Assembly: GCA_017548275.1 (NCBI GenBank)
Contig: JAFZAH010000044.1
Span: 1-36,362, forward strand
DNA length: 36,362 bases
Direction: 5' to 3'
DNA from: Prevotella sp.
Lineage (GTDB): Bacteria > Bacteroidota > Bacteroidia > Bacteroidales > Bacteroidaceae
This document shows positions 1 to 7,461 of this stretch, in pieces (position 1 is the stretch's first letter; each line of letters begins with the position of its first letter). A program made the position numbers and the translations under genes. The notes under the pieces are model-generated. The model did no database searches. It saw only the letters and a program-made list of their open reading frames with translations, and had not been told where the DNA came from.

Positions 1-108
1 AAATTCCTCGTCCGGATCTAATATCTCTTCAGTTCCTGCCATCAGAGGTGACTCGTGCATCACAGAGAGGTATTTCATCTCCGGTTTGATATACTTTCTC
101 ATAATCAT
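1..108 (-). CDS. small acidic MRKYIKP-type peptide, partial (3' end outside window)
   Basis: An open frame of 36 codons runs from ATG at 108 to the window edge without a stop, so the 3' end is missing. A second ATG at 102 gives MRKYIKPEMK and may be the real start. An AAAGG stretch lies just upstream. The N-terminus resembles the 71-aa protein at 18959-19174 (MKKTYIQPDVK): basic start, YI-P, an acidic residue then a hydrophobic one and K, an E-x-L segment, a Gly, then an acidic tail. The gene begins 9 bp after the stop of the 1647-aa secreted protein, the same gap as in the other pair, so the two are probably cotranscribed and translationally linked. There is no signal peptide or hydrophobic segment. 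Function is unknown. The reading frame is seen directly; membership of one family with the 71-aa protein is inferred from one short alignment. Confidence 0.7.
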   Translation of the reverse strand, partial: MIMRKYIKPEMKYLSVMHESPLMAGTEEILDPDEEF

Positions 109-117
109 TAGCCTTTC

Positions 118-3100
118 TTATTTTTTGATGAATTTCTTACCATTCTGGATAACTACGCCCTTATAGGACTTCTGCACACGCTGGCCGGCAGTGTTGTACA
201 TCGGAGCGTTCTGGTCGAGCATGTCAGTGCTGACAGTGTCGATGCCAGTTGTCTCGCCATCCTCAAGGAAGGTGACGCCCAACAATGCGGCAGCATTTGC
301 CAAGTCGTCTGACAGACGGAGATAAGCCTTTCCGGCACCCACTGTCTGAGTCTGTTTCGTGACGAGTTGGAATCCGCACTTGCCACCAGCCTTACCGTAA
401 CGGTAGATGCTCTTGGATTCTATATCATCCTGTGTCGGCGTGTAACCGTCAATGGCCGCCACGATCAGGTTGTCATCAAAGAACTCGTTGTAGTCATCTT
501 CGACCACAGGAATCTGATAGGTTCCGGCAGGACCCTTGACAAGGATACCCTCCTCAGCGGGAACGATGCCTTCGGTCATTGCCTCTGTAGCGACATAGAC
601 AGTCTTGGTGCCGATGGTGCCAGTAGATTTATAAACGGTCAGACCAGAGTCTGAGAAGTCAAGCGCATACTGGCTGCCAATGGTTGTTCCGTCGAAGCCC
701 TCCTTGATGGTCACCTCGATGAACTCAGGTATATTCGTGAGTGTGAAATTAACGATCTGGTCACCCTCAGCGAAACTTACATTCTCTTCAGTAGCGTCGT
801 CATAACCCTCCTTAGACACGGTCACGTTGTAGGTGCGGCCCGACTGGATGACGTTGATAGTGTAAGCACCCTCGGCATCGGTCGTGCCCTCATACATCAC
901 ATTATCTCCGTCATCGCTTACCAAAGTCACGGTGGCGCCCTCGACAGGAGCCTCGCTCTCGTCAATTACAGTACCAGAGATAGTGGCTGTAGCGGATTCT
1001 AACTGCATGTGCAGTACGGGTAATACTGAACTGGTCCAACTATTGGACTCAAACGTACTCTGCGTATCATTATAATGATAATAGGCTAAGCCGCTTGTTG
1101 CTGATGTACCTTTTTCAAAGTTTACGGTTTTCCAAGCAGTAGAATTGGAACGGACTACAATACGCAAAGCCTTACCAGACTCATAGACGAGCGGCTCATC
1201 AAAATTCAATGTGATGAAGTCCTCTAAAGCGGTAGAAGAACCCTTCGTCTCCCATACCTTTGTCTCGTCAGTCACGATTTGAGTCATTCCTTCTGTATCA
1301 TACAGACCATTAGCGGGTTGCTGCTGGGTTGTTTCATCTACCCACTCATACCAGACATTTAATGTAGAAGAATGCTCTGCTGCGGTCTTATAGCCTTTAT
1401 AAGTAATGGACTTGATCTTTGCTCCATCAGTAAGTTTGTAAGAGCCTGACAACACATCAGAAGTATAAAGTGAAACGGATTCACTATTATAATACATCAG
1501 ATTGAGCGGAACATAAGTCGAGGTACCATCAGCATCAGCAGTGGCTTCGCTTTGTGCCTCTTCCTCGGCAAATGTCACTTCTACTCCCTCAATTGCAGCG
1601 AGGTATTCACCACTTTCATCGGTAATAGCGATAGTGACAGGATATGTACCTACTTTGGGGAACTGGAGTTGCACAGTTAACTGTGTGCCGGCATCGGTCA
1701 ACTTATGGTTCATAGGAATGACCTTCTCGCCAAACGCCGTTTCTGCTATCTGGGAGTCGGATGTCTCATCGCCGATAACCCAGAACACATTATAAGCACT
1801 TGGAGCCAGATCTTCCAAGCCGAAGTTCTTCACGTTGATGGTAGCGGTGAAGGGAACATTCTGCATTGCCTCTGCAGGGATGCTGTAGTCGCCCATCACG
1901 AGGTCGTAATCCACATCAGCGAGTGTCAAACCGTAAATCTCATCGACATACGGACGATTGCTGATTTCAAAGCCGAGATAGAAGTCGCCAGCCTCGGGCA
2001 TCTCCACTGTAAAGGTCTGGAAATCGGTGGTCATGCCCTCCGTGGTGAAGATAGGAGTCTTTTCAACCTCTGTGTCGATCAGTTCGTCGCGGGTAGCAGC
2101 GGCATAAACCTTCACCTGTCCGTCATCCCAATATGAATTGTACAGTTTTGCGTCGAAGGTAAGGGCCTCACCGGCAGTGGCTGTCAGTTTCGGAGTGATA
2201 AACATGTTGTTAGTCGTGCTCGACGATGTGATAGCATAATCGCCAGTAGCGACATACGTGGTGCTCACATTGTTCTGATAGACAGAACCTGCAGGCCACT
2301 GATTGCTCTCAGAACCAAAGTTGGCATACCACTTGTTCGGGTCGAGTTTCGTACCGCTGAGGGCGATAGAGAAGGTAGGATCTACTTCTGTGCCCATGGG
2401 CCAGGTAATCACCATGTCGCCGCCATATTCACCTGCCTCAGTAGCCGAGAAGGTAATCGTCACAGCCTGAGCGGATGCGCTGAGGTCGTTCTCATCAAAC
2501 GGAGCCACGTCGAACGGAGGCGTCACATCAACCGAGAAGCCCTCGGGCAGAGTGATGCCGTGGATGTGGAGCGGAGCAGAACCCCAGTTGTAGATATAGA
2601 AGGTCTGCGAGTCCTCGGTGTTGGTCTTGCCGAAGGTAATCGGAGTGGTATAGTCGGACGGCTCCCACTTGCTGGTAGGAATCGTCTTGACGAAGTGGAA
2701 CACCGGCTCGTTGGTCACTTTGAGATTGAAGGTCTCGGTCTCATAGGTAGTGCCGTCGGTGAACTCGAACACCACTTTCGTGTTCTCGAAGAGAGTGGTG
2801 TTCTCCACCTCCGGAGTATATGAGAATGAGAAGTTCGTGGTGCTGGTGGCACTGGCAGTCAGAGCCACGGGTGTGCCCTCAACCACGTTGTCGCCGTAGA
2901 TGTACTTCACGGTGTAAGCGTCGGCTGTTTCATTGGTCAGCGGGATAACAGTAACGGTCGGTTTGGTCTGCGACGTACCGCTCTTGATGGATCCGCCATC
3001 CTCATGCGGCCAACTTACGCTCTTTATATAGATGTCGTGGTCAACAGGAACGAGTGTGCCACCGATGATGTTATCAAGACCCATGCCGTAGATATCGAAT

Positions 3101-5061
3101 GCGAAATAGAAATCGCCGGACATCGGGGCGGTCATGGTCTGTGTCACACGGGTATTGGTTTCCGTGAGGTCGTTATTGCTGACAGTAAAGAAGGGCGAAC
3201 CCCATTCCATGCGATCGGAACATACATACACCGTAATGTTGTAATCACTGCCCGTTTGAAGTTTAATGGCATCGAAGGTCATCGTCTCACCTGCCTCGAA
3301 GTGAAGTTTCGGAGTGATGAACTTGTTGCCGTCGTGACGGTTGTATGAACGGAGATACTGGTCATAATTGTTGTAGGAACCGGTAGCGGCTGCATACAAC
3401 GTGCTGCTCTCCACCACTGAACCTGCTGGATAACTAGCAGTAGAACTGCTGGTCTTTGAACCGTTGAAGTCGCAGAACCATACGCCCTCGGCCAGCACAT
3501 TGCCCGTAAATGCCAAGGTATAAGTGACCTCGGTATTCGACGCATTCAGATATTTAACCTCGAGATTGCCCGAGAAAGCGCCCGTTGTGGTAACAGGCAG
3601 TGTGATATCAACAGCCTTGGCAGACTTAGCAGGCACACGAATTGCCCAGTGGCCTTCGAGTTTTTCATCGCCCCATCCGTCGATGACATAGATACTGCCA
3701 TTCTCCACATCAAGGTCAACTGTCTGGTTCCACTTGTTATCCCATGAGGGAGCACCGGTAGGATTCATTCTCACAAAGAGCACCTTGTCTCTCAAACCGG
3801 AGAACTTGCCATCGGTCTCAGCCACCCATGTTCCGTCTTGTCCTTCATACCAAGTCCAAGCGTACCATACGGCACCGTCAGCGTCATATCCTGCGTGCAT
3901 GAGATACACATCAGTGTCATCAGTCTCAGCCACGTTCATGGTGAAGCCCTCCGGAGCGGTGATGCTATTCACGATGAGCGGAGCAGTACCGTCGTTGTAA
4001 ATCTCATAGTTCTTGGTGGTTTCTGTAGAAATCATGCCGAAATCGACCGTTCCTGACAGGCTGGAGGTAGAGGTACTACCTGCCTCACGGAAAGCAAACT
4101 TCGGTTCGTAAGTTACAGACGTTGCGTAGCGCGGATTGGTCGTGGTCGTTCCAGTCACATTCTCCTTGATGAAGTAATACTTATAACCTGAAACGAAAGG
4201 TACGTTGAATGACACATCAAGTGTCTTTGTCTCACCAGCCGCCAAATCCTCAGTAATTGCCACATCTGCATCAGTGAAGAAGGTGGGGGTAGAACTTGAG
4301 GTACTGGCGTAACCCAATGTCAGGGTATAACCTTCGGTAGTACCTGCGATGAGATCCACATCACCGCTGTTGAGCAACTCCACTTTCAGGTTGGCAATCA
4401 TATTACCGTCGGGCTGCTGCTCGAAAACAGGGTTGGTGCCTGTCGAACCGGTCTGACCAGTGCTGTTCATCACCTTTGCGACAGTAAGACTCGTCTCAGC
4501 AACGATTTCAGCGCTACTAGCAGAGAAGTTGTCAAGATAGACATACTGTCCACGGATACCTATACGCTGAGGAGTATCCACTGTGATTGTCACAGCCGTC
4601 CATTCAGCACCACTGTTGGATGTCCATTCCTGTGACCCGAGTTTGGTGTCACGGGCAGTGCCATCACTGTTCAGACTCCAAAACTCCACAAAGCCTTTGG
4701 CAGAGGATGAAGCCGAAGAAGAAGGCAAAGCGTAGATTGTAACCGTACCCGATACAACAGGTGTGACAAGCAGGTCATAACTGACTACACCAGAACTGGT
4801 CTGTCCCCAGTCATACATCAATTGTCTGTTACACAGCAGTGTACCAGAGCCTTCCATACCTTGGTCTTCCTTGTACTGATAAGACATATTGTTGTCGTAG
4901 TAGGTATCTACATCAACAATATGCTTCCAGTTTGAGGCGACCTTAAAATCGCTGCTCGAGGTCGAGATGGTCGAATTGAAATCGACCGTGTACTCGGCCC
5001 ACGCTCCGCTATATCCTAACAGAGCGAGCAATGTTAATAGTAAAAATTTTGCTTTTTTCAT
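118..5061 (-). CDS. giant secreted multidomain protein (choice-of-anchor D/J, CARDB-like, carboxypeptidase-regulatory-like)
   Basis: A 1647-aa protein with a signal peptide (residues 1-22, MKKAKFLLL to AWA). It has a lectin-like jelly-roll segment (about 24-182), a CARDB-like segment (about 185-320), and a choice-of-anchor D domain (about 320-520) interrupted by an inserted module at about 383-472. Then come repeated anchor J, CARDB-like and anchor D blocks (GTKLDPNKW and GLTLADVDYD mark the joins), a carboxypeptidase-regulatory-like beta sandwich (about 1360-1444) and a C-terminal YNTAGQR signature ending in KKFIKK. This tail resembles the short C-terminal signatures common on Bacteroidales exported proteins, possibly type IX sorting signals. 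No catalytic domain is recognisable, so a surface adhesin or glycan-binding role is inference. Domain order matches the 1091-aa protein at 19184-22459. It has its own promoter at 5147-5177 and is followed by a small acidic peptide gene. Confidence 0.9.
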   Translation of the reverse strand: MKKAKFLLLTLLALLGYSGAWAEYTVDFNSTISTSSSDFKVASNWKHIVDVDTYYDNNMSYQYKEDQGMEGSGTLLCNRQLMYDWGQTSSGVVSYDLLVTPVVSGTVTIYALPSSSASSSAKGFVEFWSLNSDGTARDTKLGSQEWTSNSGAEWTAVTITVDTPQRIGIRGQYVYLDNFSASSAEIVAETSLTVAKVMNSTGQTGSTGTNPVFEQQPDGNMIANLKVELLNSGDVDLIAGTTEGYTLTLGYASTSSSTPTFFTDADVAITEDLAAGETKTLDVSFNVPFVSGYKYYFIKENVTGTTTTNPRYATSVTYEPKFAFREAGSTSTSSLSGTVDFGMISTETTKNYEIYNDGTAPLIVNSITAPEGFTMNVAETDDTDVYLMHAGYDADGAVWYAWTWYEGQDGTWVAETDGKFSGLRDKVLFVRMNPTGAPSWDNKWNQTVDLDVENGSIYVIDGWGDEKLEGHWAIRVPAKSAKAVDITLPVTTTGAFSGNLEVKYLNASNTEVTYTLAFTGNVLAEGVWFCDFNGSKTSSSTASYPAGSVVESSTLYAAATGSYNNYDQYLRSYNRHDGNKFITPKLHFEAGETMTFDAIKLQTGSDYNITVYVCSDRMEWGSPFFTVSNNDLTETNTRVTQTMTAPMSGDFYFAFDIYGMGLDNIIGGTLVPVDHDIYIKSVSWPHEDGGSIKSGTSQTKPTVTVIPLTNETADAYTVKYIYGDNVVEGTPVALTASATSTTNFSFSYTPEVENTTLFENTKVVFEFTDGTTYETETFNLKVTNEPVFHFVKTIPTSKWEPSDYTTPITFGKTNTEDSQTFYIYNWGSAPLHIHGITLPEGFSVDVTPPFDVAPFDENDLSASAQAVTITFSATEAGEYGGDMVITWPMGTEVDPTFSIALSGTKLDPNKWYANFGSESNQWPAGSVYQNNVSTTYVATGDYAITSSSTTNNMFITPKLTATAGEALTFDAKLYNSYWDDGQVKVYAAATRDELIDTEVEKTPIFTTEGMTTDFQTFTVEMPEAGDFYLGFEISNRPYVDEIYGLTLADVDYDLVMGDYSIPAEAMQNVPFTATINVKNFGLEDLAPSAYNVFWVIGDETSDSQIAETAFGEKVIPMNHKLTDAGTQLTVQLQFPKVGTYPVTIAITDESGEYLAAIEGVEVTFAEEEAQSEATADADGTSTYVPLNLMYYNSESVSLYTSDVLSGSYKLTDGAKIKSITYKGYKTAAEHSSTLNVWYEWVDETTQQQPANGLYDTEGMTQIVTDETKVWETKGSSTALEDFITLNFDEPLVYESGKALRIVVRSNSTAWKTVNFEKGTSATSGLAYYHYNDTQSTFESNSWTSSVLPVLHMQLESATATISGTVIDESEAPVEGATVTLVSDDGDNVMYEGTTDAEGAYTINVIQSGRTYNVTVSKEGYDDATEENVSFAEGDQIVNFTLTNIPEFIEVTIKEGFDGTTIGSQYALDFSDSGLTVYKSTGTIGTKTVYVATEAMTEGIVPAEEGILVKGPAGTYQIPVVEDDYNEFFDDNLIVAAIDGYTPTQDDIESKSIYRYGKAGGKCGFQLVTKQTQTVGAGKAYLRLSDDLANAAALLGVTFLEDGETTGIDTVSTDMLDQNAPMYNTAGQRVQKSYKGVVIQNGKKFIKK

Positions 5062-5146
5062 AAGCGTAGAATTAAAGTGAATATTAAGATGTTTTTCGTT
5101 TGATTAAACTTGATGTTTCTTAAATAGCAGATTCTGTATCAACATG

Positions 5147-5177
5147 CAAAGATATGAATATATTTTGAAATATCAAA
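5147..5177 (-). promoter_or_regulatory. Bacteroidetes-type promoter of the 1647-aa gene
   Basis: On the minus strand TTTG (5177-5174) is separated by 19 nt from TATCTTTG (5154-5147). This fits the known Bacteroidetes housekeeping sigma consensus TTTG-N19-21-TAnnTTTG. Transcription would start near 5141, leaving an AT-rich leader of about 80 nt before the ATG at 5061. Confidence 0.85.
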
Positions 5178-5241
5178 CTTTACGGGAACTTTTCTTCAAA
5201 AATCAAGAAAAAACGAACGAAAGACGAGCACGAATAGTGAT

Positions 5242-5356
5242 GTCTAAGGAATTTTAGGAATAAAAGAACGAACACGAATGACACGAATATTTTAGTCTAA
5301 GGAATTTAGGAATAAAGGAATCGGCTGACGCCGAAGAATATTTTCCTAAATTCCTT
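5242..5356. repeat. intergenic direct and inverted repeats (AAGGAATTTAGGA words)
   Basis: Within the 468-bp gap between the 643-aa and 1647-aa genes, a 22-23 bp word (starting GTCTAAGGAATTT) occurs at 5242-5264 and again at 5295-5316. Its core at 5299-5311 pairs perfectly over 13 bp with 5344-5356, giving a hairpin with a smaller GC-rich stem (CGGC/GCCG) in the loop. CACGAAT words are scattered between the copies. There is no coding frame. The hairpin could end transcription coming from the 643-aa gene, or be a dispersed extragenic element. Confidence 0.7.
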
Positions 5357-5450
5357 GATTCCTAAGAATAGAGAGGACACAAATTTGTAAAAAAATCGGT
5401 CGGAAAATAATATTGATGGATAATTCGTGGAAATTGATGTGAGGATAAAC

Positions 5451-5500
5451 AACACGAGTCTCACGAATAAGCCGAATGGCGGGTTCGTGAGACTCGTGTT
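5451..5500 (-). terminator. 17-bp perfect hairpin after the 643-aa gene
   Basis: Arms 5451-5467 and 5484-5500 are perfect 17-bp inverted repeats (AACACGAGTCTCACGAA) with a 16-nt loop, 30 bp downstream of the stop at 5530. The sequence after the hairpin (GTTTATCCT) is only a weak U-tract, so it may be a terminator or a 3'-end stabilising stem. The arms contain two imperfect 9-nt repeats (ACACGAGTC, TCACGAATA). Confidence 0.6.
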
Positions 5501-5529
5501 GATATAAAAAGTGCGGATAGGGAGGGTGA

Positions 5530-7461
5530 TTATCTTACCACATATTTCCGTCCTTTGCTGACAACAATACCGCGATAAGAATCGCTCACACGCTGTCCGG
5601 AGAGGTTATAACGAGGAGCGTCGGCGGCATCGGAGGCGCGCACCTCGGTGATGCCCGAAACGATGTCTTTCAGGGCTACGGACTCGGCATTGGTAATGTC
5701 CATCTCCTTGAGGTTGTCGGCCGTCACGCTCTCGGTGTAACGTGTGACGAACGCCACGAGCGTCAGGTTCTCCGGCACCCATGCGTCATCGAGGGTCGTG
5801 GTGAACTGCGCCTGATAGGTGTCGCCCGTGACAAGGGCTTTGCTGCCCATCGGCTCGCTCATGAAGCGCCGCAACACATTATTGTGACGGTAATTGTTGT
5901 TACGTACAGTGCGGTTGCTCGCATTGACATAATACTGATAAGACTTCACGTAGTCCTCGGTCAGCAGCACCGTGACACCCACATCGCCGTAGATGGGCAG
6001 CGCATCCTCGGAGAGGGTGCCGCTCACATCTACCGTCAACTGCTTGGTGGCCGGGTCGTAGGCAGGTGTTGCCTCGATGGTGGCAAAGGAGGCGAAATCA
6101 ATATCCTGCGCGATGATGTCGGCCACAATGCCTGTGACAAACGCCGGTCCCACCATTTGCACATAGTAGTTGACATCGTAGGCGATGTAATCCTCGGCAG
6201 GGAAGTAGGCGCGATTGCTCGTGAAGCACGGATAGGTGTAAGCGTATGCCTGTGTGAGGTATTCCGACTCTGGAATAGCGAGGGGGTTGCCCGGTTTATA
6301 GACATTGACCATGCACATGCGGTCAACGGTGTTTTTCACCTGTTCAAACACACTGTTTACCGCATCGGCCAAAGGTTCGTCCTGGTCGGTGTATTGCTCC
6401 ACATACACTTTATTGCGTGCCAATGGATGTGCATAAACATAGAAACGTGCCTCCTGCACCTTGTCGGGGTCGGGAGTGACTGCCTCGCCGTCGATAGAGA
6501 AGGCATAGACCTTGATAGTATGTTTGCCCACGCTGATATCGTTTGTGAGATGGAGCACAGGCAAGAGCGACGCCGTAGCACCCGCTTTGAGTTTCTTGTC
6601 GGAAGGTATTGTCACAGGGGTTTCATCATCGAGTTGGTAAGCCAGTTCGAACGCATTCATATCATCACGGCCCACATTCGTCGCTCCAATCATCATCTCC
6701 ACACTCTCGCCGGGCTGCTTGTAGCGGAAACCCGTGTCAAGATAGGTGATATCTATGGCTTTGGAGGGCAATGTGCTCACATCGACGATGAGTTGCACGC
6801 ACAAAATGCCCGAACTCGTGATGGGATACCACCCCTCGCCCTGTGAGAAATTGCCGTAGAGCAGAAATTCATTGCCGCTCAGATTGCTTTCCGTCTGACC
6901 TTCCTCCATGCCAACGGTACAGAGGGCACCCGTCTCAGCGGCTACCATCTCTTCGCTCTCTGTATAGTCGAATCCGACTATCAGGTTCTCGTCGCCTGTC
7001 AGTTCAAACTCATTGCCTGCATTGAAGAACACATTGTTCCACCCCGGATAGGTACGTTGGTTCTGGACCACGGGGTCTTCGGTGATGGCACCGTCTTGCA
7101 CTTTATAGATAAAAGCCCGTGTGCGTCCGATGCTCTCTCCCACGGCAAAACGCACACCCACCACCTTACAGCCGACATACGACCGCAACATGTTGTTGGT
7201 GATGTATGCGCCTACGGGATAAGTGTTCGCCGCACCGATGTACGCATGGTCAATGGTGATACTGTCATCGGGCCAGTAACCTATCGGGCGCTGCATCGAT
7301 GATAGACCCTCAGCACGATTGGTTGTCGCCAGTGCCTTAGGTGCCGCTATGACCTTACCGTTCAACGACGCGGGGCACTCACCGACCGTGACTATCCTCG
7401 ACTGTGCCATGACAGCCGATGTGGTCAGAAGTGCAAACAAGAGGATTATCGTCTTTTTCAT
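5530..7461 (-). CDS. secreted Omp28-like protein lacking the usual CxxC, with C-terminal YNLSGQR signature
   Basis: A 643-aa protein with a signal peptide (residues 1-19, ending VMAQ). The first half is beta-rich. The middle segment starting NKVYVEQYTDQDEP, followed by NVYKPGNPLAIPESEYL and a Y-P-x-F-x-SNRAYF stretch, resembles the thioredoxin-fold region of Omp28-related Bacteroidetes outer-membrane proteins. The position where a CxxC motif is usually found reads TDQDEP, so redox activity is unlikely. The protein ends YNLSGQRVSDSYRGIVVSKG plus a basic tail. Its ATG (7461-7459) overlaps the TGA of the upstream 831-aa gene by 4 bp, which suggests translational coupling and partnership of the two products. 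The Omp28 relation is my judgement from pattern and should be treated as tentative; secretion is well supported. Confidence 0.85.
   Translation of the reverse strand: MKKTIILLFALLTTSAVMAQSRIVTVGECPASLNGKVIAAPKALATTNRAEGLSSMQRPIGYWPDDSITIDHAYIGAANTYPVGAYITNNMLRSYVGCKVVGVRFAVGESIGRTRAFIYKVQDGAITEDPVVQNQRTYPGWNNVFFNAGNEFELTGDENLIVGFDYTESEEMVAAETGALCTVGMEEGQTESNLSGNEFLLYGNFSQGEGWYPITSSGILCVQLIVDVSTLPSKAIDITYLDTGFRYKQPGESVEMMIGATNVGRDDMNAFELAYQLDDETPVTIPSDKKLKAGATASLLPVLHLTNDISVGKHTIKVYAFSIDGEAVTPDPDKVQEARFYVYAHPLARNKVYVEQYTDQDEPLADAVNSVFEQVKNTVDRMCMVNVYKPGNPLAIPESEYLTQAYAYTYPCFTSNRAYFPAEDYIAYDVNYYVQMVGPAFVTGIVADIIAQDIDFASFATIEATPAYDPATKQLTVDVSGTLSEDALPIYGDVGVTVLLTEDYVKSYQYYVNASNRTVRNNNYRHNNVLRRFMSEPMGSKALVTGDTYQAQFTTTLDDAWVPENLTLVAFVTRYTESVTADNLKEMDITNAESVALKDIVSGITEVRASDAADAPRYNLSGQRVSDSYRGIVVSKGRKYVVR

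Noticed and set aside
5884-6846. 320-aa plus-strand open frame opposite the 643-aa gene
   Set aside because: It is an antisense shadow: the minus frame has a signal peptide, domain structure and C-terminal signature, while this frame is His/Val-rich without any recognisable domain.
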